From Collinsella sp. An307 (GTDB lineage Bacteria > Actinomycetota > Coriobacteriia > Coriobacteriales > Coriobacteriaceae): 64,000 bases of DNA. The translations under genes and the position numbers were made by a program. Within the stretch, counting starts at the first letter, position 1. Each line of letters opens with the position of its first letter. Where the stretch lies: NCBI RefSeq assembly GCF_002161805.1, contig NZ_NFIP01000002.1:124001-188000 (forward strand), read 5' to 3'. The notes beneath the pieces are model-generated. The model did no database searches. It saw only the letters and a list, made by a program, of their open reading frames with translations, and was not told where the DNA came from. Shown here in pieces: positions 43,225 to 52,239 of this stretch.

Positions 43225-44835
43225 ATGGATGTCCTGTCCTTTATCCTTGCGCTCGCGCCGATTCTTTGGCTCGTGGCCGTCTTGCTCGTGCTCAAATGGC
43301 CGGCTTGGCGCGCGGCTGCCGGGTCGCTTGTCATAGCATGCCTTCTGGCAGCGACATGGTGGGGCCTTCCCGTGGATAACGTTGCCACGGCGGCTCTCGA
43401 GGGTTTTCTCATGGCGCTTTGGCCCATCGTCGTGGTCATTATCGCGGCGGTCTTCACCTATAACCTGTGCGTGCGCACGGGTGCCATGGACACCATCTCG
43501 CGTATGATCACCTCCATCTCAAGCGACCGGCGCATCCTCGCACTGCTCGTTGCCTGGTGCTTTGGCGGCTTTATGGAGGGAATGGCGGGCTTTGGCACCG
43601 CGGTGGCAATACCTGCGGGCATGCTCGCCGCGCTCGGCTACGCGCCCCTTCCCGCCGTGCTCATGTGCCTTCTCGCCAACGGCGTGCCCACGCCCTACGG
43701 CTCCATCGGCATCCCCACGGTCTCGCTTGCCGACCTGGTGGGGCTCGATGCTTCTTCGCTCGCATTCACGCAGATGATCCAGCTTGCCCCCTTCTTTATC
43801 GTCGCGCCGTTTCTTATCGTTGCCGTTGCAGGCAAGGGTGCGGAGCCCGATGCGGGCACCCCGTCGCTTGCCGCGCGCTTCCGCGGCGTTTCGCTGGTGG
43901 CGCTCGCAGCCGGTGTGTCCTTCACCGTGCCGGCGCTCCTTGTGGCCGCGTTCGTCGGCCCGGAGCTTACCGTCGTGGTGGGCAGCATCTGCTCGCTCGG
44001 CGTGACCGCCGCCCTCGCACGGCGTGCGGAGAAGTCGGGTACACTCGATGCGGCGTATCGCATGCAGCTTGCCGCGCCGAAAACCGAGGCTGTATCAGCG
44101 GATGGCGCGGGAGGGGAGACCGCGCTCACACTGGCAGCCGCCCTGCGCGCCTGGTCGTGCTTCATTCTGATCTTCGTGCTTTTGCTGAGCACCTCCAAGC
44201 TCGTTGCGCCCGTGAACGCCGCCCTCGCCCCGCTCTCTTCGACGGTTACCGTCTACAACGGGGCAGACCCGGGCACGCTTTCCTTCAGCTGGGTCAACAC
44301 GCCGGGCGTGCTGATCTTTATCGCCGCCCTTATAGGGGGCCGTATCCAGGGTGCGACCCTGAGCGTTATGGCGGAGGTCCTTGTGGCGACGGTCCGGCAG
44401 ATGATGCCGACGGTGGCCACCATGCTCTCGGTGCTCGGTTGCGCAAAGGTCATGGGGTACGCCGGTATGATCTCGGACATCTCGGCGTTTTGTATCGCCG
44501 TCGCCGGTGGCCTTTACCCGGTGCTTGCGCCATGGATCGGCATGGTGGGTACCTTCGTTACCGGCTCGGGTACAAGCTCGGGCATGCTGTTTGGACAGGT
44601 TCAGGCCGAGGCCGCGGCCGCTCTTGGCATGAACGAGGTCTGGACGGTCGCGCTCAACTCACTCGGTGTGGCCGCGGGCAAGATGCTCTCGCCCCAAACG
44701 CTCGCCATCGGGCTTGCCGCGGTGCGCGTGCGCGGTAAGGACGCCGAGCTTCTGGGAGCGGTGCTGCCCTTTGCCCTCGGGTTTCTCGTAATCATGTCCG
44801 CCATCGCCATGGCGGGCGCCTACCTGATGCCGTAA
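43225..44835 (+). CDS. L-lactate permease family transporter
   Basis: A 536-residue protein with about 13 membrane segments, of the LctP family of lactate/glycolate:proton symporters. Diagnostic pieces are FGGFMEGMAGFGTAVAIPA, LLANGVPTPYGSIGIPTV, and GTFVTGSGTSSGMLFGQ with the late conserved NSLGVAAGKM. ATG at 43225 has GGGAGC upstream. It is divergent from the MGMT-family gene and ends near a strong bidirectional terminator. Confidence 0.92.
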   Translation: MDVLSFILALAPILWLVAVLLVLKWPAWRAAAGSLVIACLLAATWWGLPVDNVATAALEGFLMALWPIVVVIIAAVFTYNLCVRTGAMDTISRMITSISSDRRILALLVAWCFGGFMEGMAGFGTAVAIPAGMLAALGYAPLPAVLMCLLANGVPTPYGSIGIPTVSLADLVGLDASSLAFTQMIQLAPFFIVAPFLIVAVAGKGAEPDAGTPSLAARFRGVSLVALAAGVSFTVPALLVAAFVGPELTVVVGSICSLGVTAALARRAEKSGTLDAAYRMQLAAPKTEAVSADGAGGETALTLAAALRAWSCFILIFVLLLSTSKLVAPVNAALAPLSSTVTVYNGADPGTLSFSWVNTPGVLIFIAALIGGRIQGATLSVMAEVLVATVRQMMPTVATMLSVLGCAKVMGYAGMISDISAFCIAVAGGLYPVLAPWIGMVGTFVTGSGTSSGMLFGQVQAEAAAALGMNEVWTVALNSLGVAAGKMLSPQTLAIGLAAVRVRGKDAELLGAVLPFALGFLVIMSAIAMAGAYLMP

Positions 44836-45008
44836 TAAGGTAAACCAAGGCTAACTTATGGAGAGGATGTGAATCGCACTGGCGAGCGTCTCCCATACAG
44901 AGAGTTTGCTAAAGTTAACTCAACGACAGGGCGGGTACCAGGCGATGAAAGAACCTCCCTTGTCCAGTTGATATCGCATCGCTCCCCTCTGTGCGATCAA
45001 CGGTGCAT

Positions 45009-45046
45009 ACGAAAAGGCCCGCCGCAGATGCGACGGGCCTTTTCGT
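45009..45046. terminator. Bidirectional terminator between the lactate permease and SH3-protein genes
   Basis: ACGAAAAGGCCCG (45009-45021) and CGGGCCTTTTCGT (45034-45046) form a perfect 13-bp stem with A and T tracts on each side. The 170 bp between it and the permease stop holds no recognisable element. Confidence 0.9.
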
Positions 45047-45069
45047 TGTTATAGGTGCGCCTGTGTCGG

Positions 45070-45891
45070 TTAGTTCAGGTAGCCGGAGTAGACCCAACCT
45101 TGGGTGCCGTTGTAGTCGATGAGCACCCAGCCGTCGGCGGACTGGTCGAGTGGGCTCACCTGTGTGTCCTTGGCGAGCACGCCGATGCGGCGACCGCTGT
45201 TGCGCGGCTCGGCGCGCACGTTAAGGGGAGCGGTGGTGGTGAGCTTGTTCATGGTGCTCGAGGTGCCGCCGGCAACCTCATCGTTCATGACATTCTTGCC
45301 CACGGTGTCGCCCGGGTCGGATGCCTCGTCGTTCATGACGTTCTTACCGGCGGTGTCGTTGGGGTCGTCGTAGCCGCCCTTGGTGAAGGAGAGGTACTCG
45401 CCGTAGCAGTAGCCGGTCTGGCCCTTGTACTCGACGCGGAACCAATGGTTCTCCTTGTGGGTGACCGCCACGGCCTCATCGGTGTTGAGAACGCCGATGA
45501 CCTTGCCGTGCATATCGGCCTCGCTGCGGACGTTTAGCGGGCAGATGGCAAACATCTCGGTCTGCTTGCCGTCGTGGACGGTGCTCTCGGCCGTGCCCTC
45601 GAAGTTGAGCCAGCGGTAGTAGCAATAGCCCTCGGTGCCGTTGTAGTTGACGTGGTACCAGCCGTCACGGCTCATGCCGTAGACCTCGACCGAGGTGCCC
45701 TGGGGCATAACGGCAACAACCTTGCCCTGCATGGAGGCGTCGGCGCGGAGGTTGAGCGCGGCGGTGGTCGCCATGGTGCAGACGCCCTCGGCGGCGAAGG
45801 CGGTGGCGGGGGTGCCGAGCGAGAGGCCGGCGGTGAGAAGGGCGGACGCCGCGATGGCGCCGAGCACGATCTTGGGTGAACGCTTGAGCAT
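45070..45891 (-). CDS. Secreted protein with three bacterial SH3 domains
   Basis: A 273-residue exported protein. A signal peptide (basic start, hydrophobic core, ATAFAAEG region) is followed by three SH3b repeats of about 60 residues, each with LNLRA/LNVRS/LNVRA near the start and an ending such as GYCYYRWL, GYCYGEYL, GWVYSGYL. SH3b modules usually bind peptidoglycan. Between the second and third lies a tandem 16-residue repeat of the form DPxDTxGKNVMNDExx. No enzymatic domain is present, so it may be a wall-binding or adhesin-like protein. The start has GAAAGG upstream. Confidence 0.88.
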   Translation of the reverse strand: MLKRSPKIVLGAIAASALLTAGLSLGTPATAFAAEGVCTMATTAALNLRADASMQGKVVAVMPQGTSVEVYGMSRDGWYHVNYNGTEGYCYYRWLNFEGTAESTVHDGKQTEMFAICPLNVRSEADMHGKVIGVLNTDEAVAVTHKENHWFRVEYKGQTGYCYGEYLSFTKGGYDDPNDTAGKNVMNDEASDPGDTVGKNVMNDEVAGGTSSTMNKLTTTAPLNVRAEPRNSGRRIGVLAKDTQVSPLDQSADGWVLIDYNGTQGWVYSGYLN

Positions 45892-45957
45892 GGGGTACCT
45901 TTCTGTTTCGTGTCTATGGTGCGGATGCACCGCGGGCAAGTCTATCAAAGGTCCCAG

Positions 45958-45994
45958 GCAAAACGGCGGCCGTCCACTTGGGATGACCGCCGTT
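45958..45994 (-). terminator. Terminator after the second HAD gene
   Basis: AACGGCGG (45962-45969) and CCGCCGTT (45987-45994) pair perfectly; on the - strand TTTT follows. Located 50 bp past the HAD stop. Confidence 0.65.
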
Positions 45995-46043
45995 CAACAA
46001 GCAGTTAAGGGAATATGGATAACCTGCGGTTACCTTGTTGTGA

Positions 46044-46880
46044 TTATGCGTGCTCCGGCTCGATTACGCGCCTCACGAGCTCCTCGAAAGCGCCTGCCTC
46101 GCAATCGGTATCGAGGACGAGGTCGCACCAGGGGCGCACGTCGTCGGTGACGTTGGCCACGCCCACACCGAGCCCCGCCGCCTGGATCATGGCGAGGTCG
46201 TTTGCTGAGTCGCCGACGCCGATGGTGTCGGCCATGTCGATGCCGAGGACGCGGGCAAGATGCGCAAGCCCCGTGCCCTTGTCCACGCCGGCGGGCATGC
46301 ACTCGACGTAGCGGTTGGAGGAGTAGGTGATGTCGAGGGGAGCCCCCGCGAAGCGCTCGCCGAGCTCGGCGCCCAGGCGCTTTGCGACGGAGAAGTCGGG
46401 GTCCATGAGAATCATCTTCACGATGGGCTCGTCGCCTGCAAAACTAAGGTCGCTCCAGCTATCGTCGATAAACTCCACACCGGCGATGCCCTCGACCTTC
46501 TGGCGCTCAAACTCGGGCGCAAACTGGATGAGGATACGCCCGCTCGGCGTGTAGGCGTGCACGCACTGGCGGCGTTCGAGGGCGAAGGAGTAGATGCCCT
46601 CTGCGATGGTGCGGTCGAGCGTGGTGGAGATGATCGGCTCGTCCTCGTCGAAGCGGTTGACGAAGCCGCCGTTGTAGGAGATCACATAGGTGTCGCGCAT
46701 GAGCTCGGGGTCCACGCCCGAGAAGCTTGCCACGATGGATTGGTAGGGGCGGCCCGAGCACGGCACAAAGAGCACGCCGAGCTCGCGCATGCGCGCAAGG
46801 GCGCGCACGTTGGCCTCGGGCAGGCGGTGCCCGGCACCGAGGAAGGTCTCGTCCATATCGCTGGCGATAAGGCGGTACAT
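46044..46880 (-). CDS. HAD-superfamily hydrolase, Cof type (second)
   Basis: A 278-residue Cof-type phosphatase. Motif I is ASDMDETFL at the N-terminus, motif II PCSGRPY, and motif IV GVGDSANDLAM near the C-terminus; the C2 cap lies between. It is 87 bp downstream of trpS on the same strand. The start ATG at 46880 has ATAGGAG. Substrate unknown. Confidence 0.87.
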   Translation of the reverse strand: MYRLIASDMDETFLGAGHRLPEANVRALARMRELGVLFVPCSGRPYQSIVASFSGVDPELMRDTYVISYNGGFVNRFDEDEPIISTTLDRTIAEGIYSFALERRQCVHAYTPSGRILIQFAPEFERQKVEGIAGVEFIDDSWSDLSFAGDEPIVKMILMDPDFSVAKRLGAELGERFAGAPLDITYSSNRYVECMPAGVDKGTGLAHLARVLGIDMADTIGVGDSANDLAMIQAAGLGVGVANVTDDVRPWCDLVLDTDCEAGAFEELVRRVIEPEHA

Positions 46881-46967
46881 GGCTCTCCTATCTCGTGGGG
46901 CTCGAAAAGAACGTCGGCGGCGGCGCAAATCGCCGCGCAAGGACAGGCGGGCGACGCGATGCGCGCG

Positions 46968-48017
46968 CTAGTACACCATGCCCATGGCCTCGCGCACCTC
47001 GTTAAGCGTTGCCTCGGCAATCTCGTTGGCGCGGCGGTTGCCCTCGTGGAGGACGTCCTTGACGTAGTCGAGGTCCTGTTCAAAGCGACGACGGCGCTCG
47101 CGGATGGGCTCAAAGTAGCTGTTGACCGCCTCGGTCACGTACTTCTTGAGCGCGCCGGCGCCGCTCATGCCAATCTCCTCGGCAATCTCGACTTCGCTGC
47201 GGCCGGTGCAGATGGCAGCAGTAGAGAGGAGGCCGGACACGCCGGGGCGCGCCTCGGGATCGAAGGTGATCATGCGCTCGGGGTCGGTCTGGCTCTTCTT
47301 GATGCGCTTGGCGGTCTCCTCGGCCGTCATGGAGATGGAGATGGCGTTGCCGTAGGACTTGCTCATCTTGCGGCCGTCGAGGCCGGGCAGAAGCGGCGTG
47401 TCGGAAAGCAGGGCGTCAACCTCGGGGAAGACCGTGCCGTAGCGGTTGTTGAACTTGCGGGCGATAAGGCGGGTGAGCTCGATGTGCGGCAGCTGGTCGC
47501 GGCCGACCGGCACGACGTTGCCCTTGCAGAAGAGGATGTCGCACGCCTGGTGCACCGGGTAGGTGAGCAGAAGGCCCGTGAGCTCGTGGCCCGAGGCCTC
47601 CATCTCCGCCTTGACGGTGGGGTTGCGCTGGAGCTCCGCCTCAGAGACGAGCGAGAGGAAGGGGAGCATGAGCTGGTTGCACGCCGGGACCGCAGAGTGC
47701 GCGTAGATCATGGTCTTCTTGGGGTCGATGCCGCAGGCAAGATAGTCCATAACCATGTTGTAGACGTTGTCTTGGATGTGCTCGGTGGTGTCGCGGTCGG
47801 TGATGACCTGGTAGTCGGCAATGAGCACAGCGGTGTTGACGCCCATGTTCTGCAGCTCGACGCGGCGCTTGATGGTACCAAAGTAATGGCCGAGGTGAAG
47901 GCGGCCGGTGGGACGGTCGCCGGTGAGCATGCGATAGGCACTCGGGTTCTTCTCGAGGTCGGCAGCGATCTCGTTGCTGCGGCGCAAAGCGGTCTCGTAG
48001 CTGCGTTCGTTGGGCAT
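46968..48017 (-). CDS. trpS: Tryptophan--tRNA ligase
   Basis: A 349-residue class I aminoacyl-tRNA synthetase. HIGH-like HLGH (41-44) and KMSKS (217-221) are both intact. GDRPTGRLHLGHYFG, VPVGRDQLPHIELTR and PVHQACDILF match TrpS. It follows the wecA-like gene after 42 bp. No T-box or trp-attenuator-like leader was seen in that short gap. Confidence 0.96.
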   Translation of the reverse strand: MPNERSYETALRRSNEIAADLEKNPSAYRMLTGDRPTGRLHLGHYFGTIKRRVELQNMGVNTAVLIADYQVITDRDTTEHIQDNVYNMVMDYLACGIDPKKTMIYAHSAVPACNQLMLPFLSLVSEAELQRNPTVKAEMEASGHELTGLLLTYPVHQACDILFCKGNVVPVGRDQLPHIELTRLIARKFNNRYGTVFPEVDALLSDTPLLPGLDGRKMSKSYGNAISISMTAEETAKRIKKSQTDPERMITFDPEARPGVSGLLSTAAICTGRSEVEIAEEIGMSGAGALKKYVTEAVNSYFEPIRERRRRFEQDLDYVKDVLHEGNRRANEIAEATLNEVREAMGMVY

Positions 48018-48059
48018 GTTCGTGCTCCTTGTCTTTGTCTGACGGCCGGGGGAGGGCCC

Positions 48060-49298
48060 CTACTGGTCGTCGTGAAGGTGCGTGTGGATGCGGTGGATTT
48101 CCTCGCGGATCTCCTCGCGATGCTCGGCGCGCTGGCGCTCCTCGGCCTCTTCCTCCTCCTGGAAGGCGGGGTCGTCCGGGGTTACGAGCTCGTCGGTGTG
48201 CGTCTTAGGATTGTAATGGTGGCGCAGCACCGGTTCAAACAGATGCAGGCGCATAGCAAACGCGGCGGAGCAGACGAGAAGGAGGATGAAGATGAAGATG
48301 CGCGCCTCGACGGTGACCTGGTTGATGACCGTCGCGCCGAGGGCGAGCAGGATGCACCACGCATAGATGAGAAGGACCGCCTGACGCTGGTCGTAGCCCT
48401 CTTGGATGAGGCGGTGGTGGATGTGGCCTTTGTCGGCCTGGCCGATGCTCACATGCGCGCGTTTGCGGCGAACGATTGCCGAAAGCGTGTCCAGAATGGG
48501 CACGCCCGCCACGATGAGCGGGATAAGAAGCGAGGTCAGCGCGGCGGTGCGGCTCACCGAGAGCAGCGAGATCGTGCCAAGCGCAAAGCCGAGGAGAAGC
48601 GACCCCGCATCGCCCAAGAAGATGGACGCCGGGTGGAAGTTGAAGCGCAGGAAGGCGAGGGTTGAGCCAAAGAGTGCGATAGACAGCGCAGCGGCGTCAC
48701 CTCGGCCGGAAAGCGCGGCGAAACCGAACATCGCAAAGGCGGCGATGGCGGAGATGCCGGTGGCGAGGCCGTCGAGCCCGTCGATGAGGTTGATGATGTT
48801 GGCAAAAGCAACGAGGTACACGACCGTGATGGGGTAGGCAAACCAGCCGAGGTCGATATAGGCCCCCGGTACGAAGGGGTTTACAACAGATCCGATGACA
48901 AGGCCGCCAGCCGCGGCAACGGCGGCGGCAACGATCTGGCCGGCGAGCTTGGCGCGCGGACGGAGCGAGACAACATCGTCGATAGCGCCCACCGCCGTGA
49001 TGAGGCAAAACGAGACGGCGAGCATGGGATAGTTGAGCGACATGCTCGGGTGCGGCACCAGAGCGGACGGCCAGCCCCAGTTCCACGTGCCGACAATCTG
49101 GAGGATGCAGGCGACTACAAGGCCCGCAAAGACCGCGAGACCGCCCATACGCGGGATGGGGCGCGTGTTGATACGGCGCTTCGAGGGGTAGTCGACGGCG
49201 TCGAGACGTATGGCGAGCCGTTTCACCACGGGGACGAGCACATAGGTGGTCGCGAACGCCGCGGCAGCGAGGCATATGTAGGGTAGAAGCGAATCCAT
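48060..49298 (-). CDS. Undecaprenyl-phosphate sugar-1-phosphate transferase (MraY/WecA family)
   Basis: A 412-residue membrane protein with about 11 membrane segments, belonging to glycosyltransferase family 4. It transfers a sugar-1-phosphate, commonly GlcNAc-1-P, onto undecaprenyl phosphate for wall-polymer or capsule synthesis. Signatures: IPRMGGLAVF, LIDGLDGLATGIS with catalytic acidic residues, FLGDAGSLLLGF, and VPILDTL plus DKGHIHHRL. The C-terminus is a long Glu/Arg/His-rich tail. ATG at 49298 has only a weak ribosome-binding site. It leads the run wecA-like, trpS, HAD. Confidence 0.88.
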   Translation of the reverse strand: MDSLLPYICLAAAAFATTYVLVPVVKRLAIRLDAVDYPSKRRINTRPIPRMGGLAVFAGLVVACILQIVGTWNWGWPSALVPHPSMSLNYPMLAVSFCLITAVGAIDDVVSLRPRAKLAGQIVAAAVAAAGGLVIGSVVNPFVPGAYIDLGWFAYPITVVYLVAFANIINLIDGLDGLATGISAIAAFAMFGFAALSGRGDAAALSIALFGSTLAFLRFNFHPASIFLGDAGSLLLGFALGTISLLSVSRTAALTSLLIPLIVAGVPILDTLSAIVRRKRAHVSIGQADKGHIHHRLIQEGYDQRQAVLLIYAWCILLALGATVINQVTVEARIFIFILLLVCSAAFAMRLHLFEPVLRHHYNPKTHTDELVTPDDPAFQEEEEAEERQRAEHREEIREEIHRIHTHLHDDQ

Positions 49299-49831
49299 GT
49301 CTGGTGACCGCCGTGAATCGGGAGCGAATAAGCTGCGACGGTGACCGGCCGGCGGGGACGGCACCAAATCACACACATGATACTTGAACGCGCAGGATTC
49401 GCGGGCGCAAAGCGGCCAAGAACACGGTCACACCAGATAAGTTTTCACGCGGGAAACACCGCGCACCTCGGCGGGCGTGATTAGGCAACAATATAGGCTT
49501 TTATATGGAGAAATGTTTCGTTCAGACGAACACTCCCATCATCCGACAGCGGCTCGGATAAGTCAAGACTAGTAATAGATTTCCCGTCGCGTATGATGAA
49601 GGTGTTCCGCCCCCCCGCGGAGCAACTGGGTGAACCGTCGCGTTTTTCTAGGGAGCCCACACAGTCGCGCCAGTACAGGTATCCTTCGTTGTTAAGGACG
49701 CTGGAAGAGGCGATGAGGGCGCCCACCTTGCAGAGGTGGGTTCATTATGGCAAAGCGGGGGGCGGTTTTTTTTGCCGCGTTATCCCGTTTCCCTCAAATT
49801 GATTCCCGCATGCGCATCGCCTGCGCATGCC
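49299..49831. other. 533-bp region between the wecA-like and GntR genes
   Basis: Contains one weak 81-codon frame (listed separately), a perfect CCCACCT-TGCAG-AGGTGGG hairpin (49722-49740), and a run of eight T residues near 49767. A perfect 9-bp GCATGCGCA hairpin (49808-49830) directly follows the GntR stop, possibly its terminator though no T run follows on the - strand. The composition is less GC-rich than its surroundings between about 49480 and 49600. Confidence 0.5.
49481..49726 (-). pseudogene. Possible gene remnant, 81 codons
   Basis: A short - strand frame (starts GTG) with no ribosome-binding site and no recognised motif. It contains GYLYWRDCVGS and RNTFIIRDGKSIT, which look protein-like, and codon use is mixed. 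It may be the C-terminal remnant of a lost gene, or chance. Confidence 0.25.
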
Positions 49832-50554
49832 CTATACGGTGCTGCGGACGGCGGTGTCGTGGAAGCAAAACATATCGGGATGATGGCGCGATACCGTGAA
49901 CTCGAACATGATGCCGTCGCTGTCGAACGTCCGGCTCGTCATAACGGCGACGTAATCCGCCCCGGCAAGGTCGAGAAGCTCGCGGTCGCGGGCGGTCGCG
50001 CGCTCGACGGTGATGGTCCGTTTGCTTGTCGAGACCTCGACGCCGAGCTCGCCTTCAAGGTAGTCGTAGATGGAGCCAGCGGCGATCTCTGGTGTAAGGC
50101 CAGGAACAGCCTCGGCGAGAAACCAGCTCCGATCCAGAATGACAGGGCGCCCATCAAGCTCGCGTACGCGTTCGACGTAGATAACCTCTGACCCCACCTC
50201 GTGGCCGGTTCTCTCGGCAAGGTCCGCGTCTGCGGCCAGCGTCTCGAAGGCAGTCACGCGGGTGGACGCCGCGAGATGGTTGCGAGCGGCCGTCTCGCGA
50301 AAAGACTCGATGCCGCCCACCTCAAACATCGTCCGCTCCTGCGGCCGCCATATCACGCGGACCCCCTTGCCGTGCACGGGTTGCACAAAGCCCTTCTCTT
50401 TGAGCAGGCCGAGCGCGCGGCGAAGCGTGTTGTGCGAGCAGGTGTAGCGCGCGGTAAGCACACTTTCGGAGGGGAGCATGCTTTGGTAGGGGTAGGCGCC
50501 GCTCTCTATGAGCGAGAGCAGGTCGCGGTAGATCGCATCGTAGCGCGCTTTCAT
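49832..50554 (-). CDS. GntR/HutC-family regulator with UTRA domain (TreR-like)
   Basis: A 240-residue regulator. The N-terminal winged helix includes LPSESVLTARYTCSHNTLRRAL and the wing VHGKGVRVI; the UTRA ligand domain covers about residues 85-235. In Gram-positive bacteria, TreR of this architecture senses trehalose-6-phosphate. It is divergent from the trehalose PTS gene and two similar palindromes lie between them, so it is almost certainly their repressor. The start has a GGGGGTACC signal. Confidence 0.9.
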   Translation of the reverse strand: MKARYDAIYRDLLSLIESGAYPYQSMLPSESVLTARYTCSHNTLRRALGLLKEKGFVQPVHGKGVRVIWRPQERTMFEVGGIESFRETAARNHLAASTRVTAFETLAADADLAERTGHEVGSEVIYVERVRELDGRPVILDRSWFLAEAVPGLTPEIAAGSIYDYLEGELGVEVSTSKRTITVERATARDRELLDLAGADYVAVMTSRTFDSDGIMFEFTVSRHHPDMFCFHDTAVRSTV

Positions 50555-50590
50555 GGTACCCCCTCAGTCGGTGCCCGTCGGTGTCTCTAG

Positions 50591-50604
50591 CTTATCTAAA
50601 TAAG
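50591..50604. promoter_or_regulatory. Operator O1 for the GntR/TreR-like regulator
   Basis: CTTATCTAAATAAG is a near-perfect inverted repeat, 37 bp before the regulator start. It shares the pattern CTTAT.T.AATAAG-like with O2 and probably mediates autoregulation. Confidence 0.8.
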
Positions 50605-50692
50605 TTGTGCATCGCGTGGAGAATGCCCGGAAAGCGCTCGTTTGCAGAAATCGCAAAGCCCCGCCGAGCGAGCTGCGTCATACTGAGGAAAA

Positions 50693-50706
50693 CTTATTTG
50701 AATAAG
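50693..50706. promoter_or_regulatory. Operator O2 for the trehalose PTS operon
   Basis: CTTATT-TG-AATAAG is a perfect 6-2-6 palindrome. It lies just after a CATACT (50679-50684) that could be the -10 box of the PTS promoter, so bound regulator would block transcription start. Confidence 0.85.
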
Positions 50707-50759
50707 CTGCAGGCGCGTGATGCCGTGCGCCGCAGCAGTAGAAGAGAAGAGGTTGAACG

Positions 50760-52232
50760 ATGGGGGCGTACGCGGAGGATGCTGAACGGCTGCTTGCGGC
50801 CGTGGGAGGGCCCGAGAACATCGTGAGTGTCGCGCATTGCATGACGCGCATGCGCTTCGTGCTGGTTGATACTGCGCGTGTCGATACGGATGCAGCTTCT
50901 GCGCTCGCGTCTGTGAAGGGCACCGTTACCCAGTCTGGCCAGTTCCAGGTGATCATCGGCAACGACGTCGCTCAGTTTTACCGCGATTTTGAGGATGTGC
51001 GCCAAGCGGCGGCGCCCGCAGTCGTGGTGAGCGCTGTCGAAGGAGAGGGCGGCGTAGGGGAGGGTGCCCCTGCGGATGGCGCCGTCGCTGCGGGCGCTGC
51101 CGCCGGTGCGGCGGGTACGCGCCGCAACCCCTGGCAGCGGGCTATGGGCTTCATCGGCGAGGTATTCGCTCCCGTGGTGCCCGCCCTCATCTGCGGCGGC
51201 ATGGTGCTCGGGCTCCACGAGGCGCTGACGCCGGTACTTGCGACGGGTTCGGTACCGGACCTTCTGCTTGCCCTCCACTACCTGCTCGGCATGGTGGGCG
51301 ATGCGGTGTTTGCGTTCCTGCCCGTGGCGATCGCGTGGTCGACCTGCCGGGCGATGGGGACGACGCCCGTTTTGGGCATCGTGCTCGGTCTTGTGCTCGT
51401 CTCGCCCGGCCTTGCCGATGGTGGCCTTGCCGGCTTTGTGCCGAGCGACGGTTTTTGGGGCCTCGCCCTCGGCATGAGCTATGAGGGCACCGCGCTCGCA
51501 CCCTTTCTATCGGCGCTTGTGCTCGCCTACCTTGAGCGCGGCCTTACACGCGTCGTGCCCGAAGAGGTGCGGATGGTGGTGGTCCCGCTCTGCTCGCTTA
51601 TCCCGGCGGTGCTCGTTTCGCTGCTGGTGGTGGCACCTGTGGCGAGCACACTCGGCACGTATGTTGCACTGGCGGTCTCCACGTTGCTCTCGTCCTGGCA
51701 TGGCGTTCTGCTTGCGGGGCTCACCTGCTGCCTGTATCCGCTTCTTGTCATGACGGGGCTCCACCACTTCACGATCATCATCGACCTCGAGCTCATGTGC
51801 CTTACCGGCGGCACGGTGCTCTGGCCGCTTCTTGCCCTCTCCAACATCGCCCAGGCTTCCGCCGCACTTGGCGCGTCGGTGTTTTGCGGGCGAGATTCAC
51901 GCGCGGCAACGTATCGTGCGGCGAGCCTTTCCTGCTACCTTGGCGTTTCCGAGCCCGCTCTCTTTGGCGTGAACCAACCGCTTCGCTACCCGCTTATCTG
52001 CGGTATGGCGGGTGCGGCCATTGCGGGCGCGCTCGCAAACGCGCTTGGGGTGAGCGCGCTTTCCATCGGTGTGGGCGGTTTGCCCGGCATTCTCTCCATC
52101 ATGCCCAGCGCGTGGGGCGGCTTTGCGGCCGCGGCGCTTGTAGCCGTCCTCGTGCCCGTTGTGCTCTGCGGTGCGGTCGGTGCGCGCCGCAGGCTGCCGG
52201 CCGGAGCAGATTCCAACGAGAACGGCAGATAG
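50760..52232 (+). CDS. PTS EIIBC component, trehalose-type
   Basis: A 490-residue phosphotransferase permease. The EIIB domain has HCMTRMRFVL with the phosphorylated Cys at 27, and GTVTQSGQFQVIIG; an Ala/Gly-rich linker precedes an EIIC domain of about ten membrane segments, with GLHHFTIIIDLELM and SEPALFGVNQPLRYP. No EIIA domain is fused, so an EIIA from elsewhere is needed. Trehalose specificity is inferred from the phosphotrehalase gene 7 bp downstream and the TreR-like regulator. Confidence 0.88.
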   Translation: MGAYAEDAERLLAAVGGPENIVSVAHCMTRMRFVLVDTARVDTDAASALASVKGTVTQSGQFQVIIGNDVAQFYRDFEDVRQAAAPAVVVSAVEGEGGVGEGAPADGAVAAGAAAGAAGTRRNPWQRAMGFIGEVFAPVVPALICGGMVLGLHEALTPVLATGSVPDLLLALHYLLGMVGDAVFAFLPVAIAWSTCRAMGTTPVLGIVLGLVLVSPGLADGGLAGFVPSDGFWGLALGMSYEGTALAPFLSALVLAYLERGLTRVVPEEVRMVVVPLCSLIPAVLVSLLVVAPVASTLGTYVALAVSTLLSSWHGVLLAGLTCCLYPLLVMTGLHHFTIIIDLELMCLTGGTVLWPLLALSNIAQASAALGASVFCGRDSRAATYRAASLSCYLGVSEPALFGVNQPLRYPLICGMAGAAIAGALANALGVSALSIGVGGLPGILSIMPSAWGGFAAAALVAVLVPVVLCGAVGARRRLPAGADSNENGR

Positions 52233-52239
52233 GGGAGCC

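Noticed and set aside
44869-45054. 61-codon frame after the lactate permease gene
   Set aside because: It runs through the bidirectional terminator and lacks a ribosome-binding site.
48018-48059. T-box or trp attenuator before trpS
   Set aside because: The 42-bp gap is too short and shows no T-box sequence or leader peptide.
46260-48665. 801-codon frame on the + strand opposite the HAD, trpS and wecA-like genes
   Set aside because: Shadow of three well-supported genes on the other strand; composition is not protein-like.
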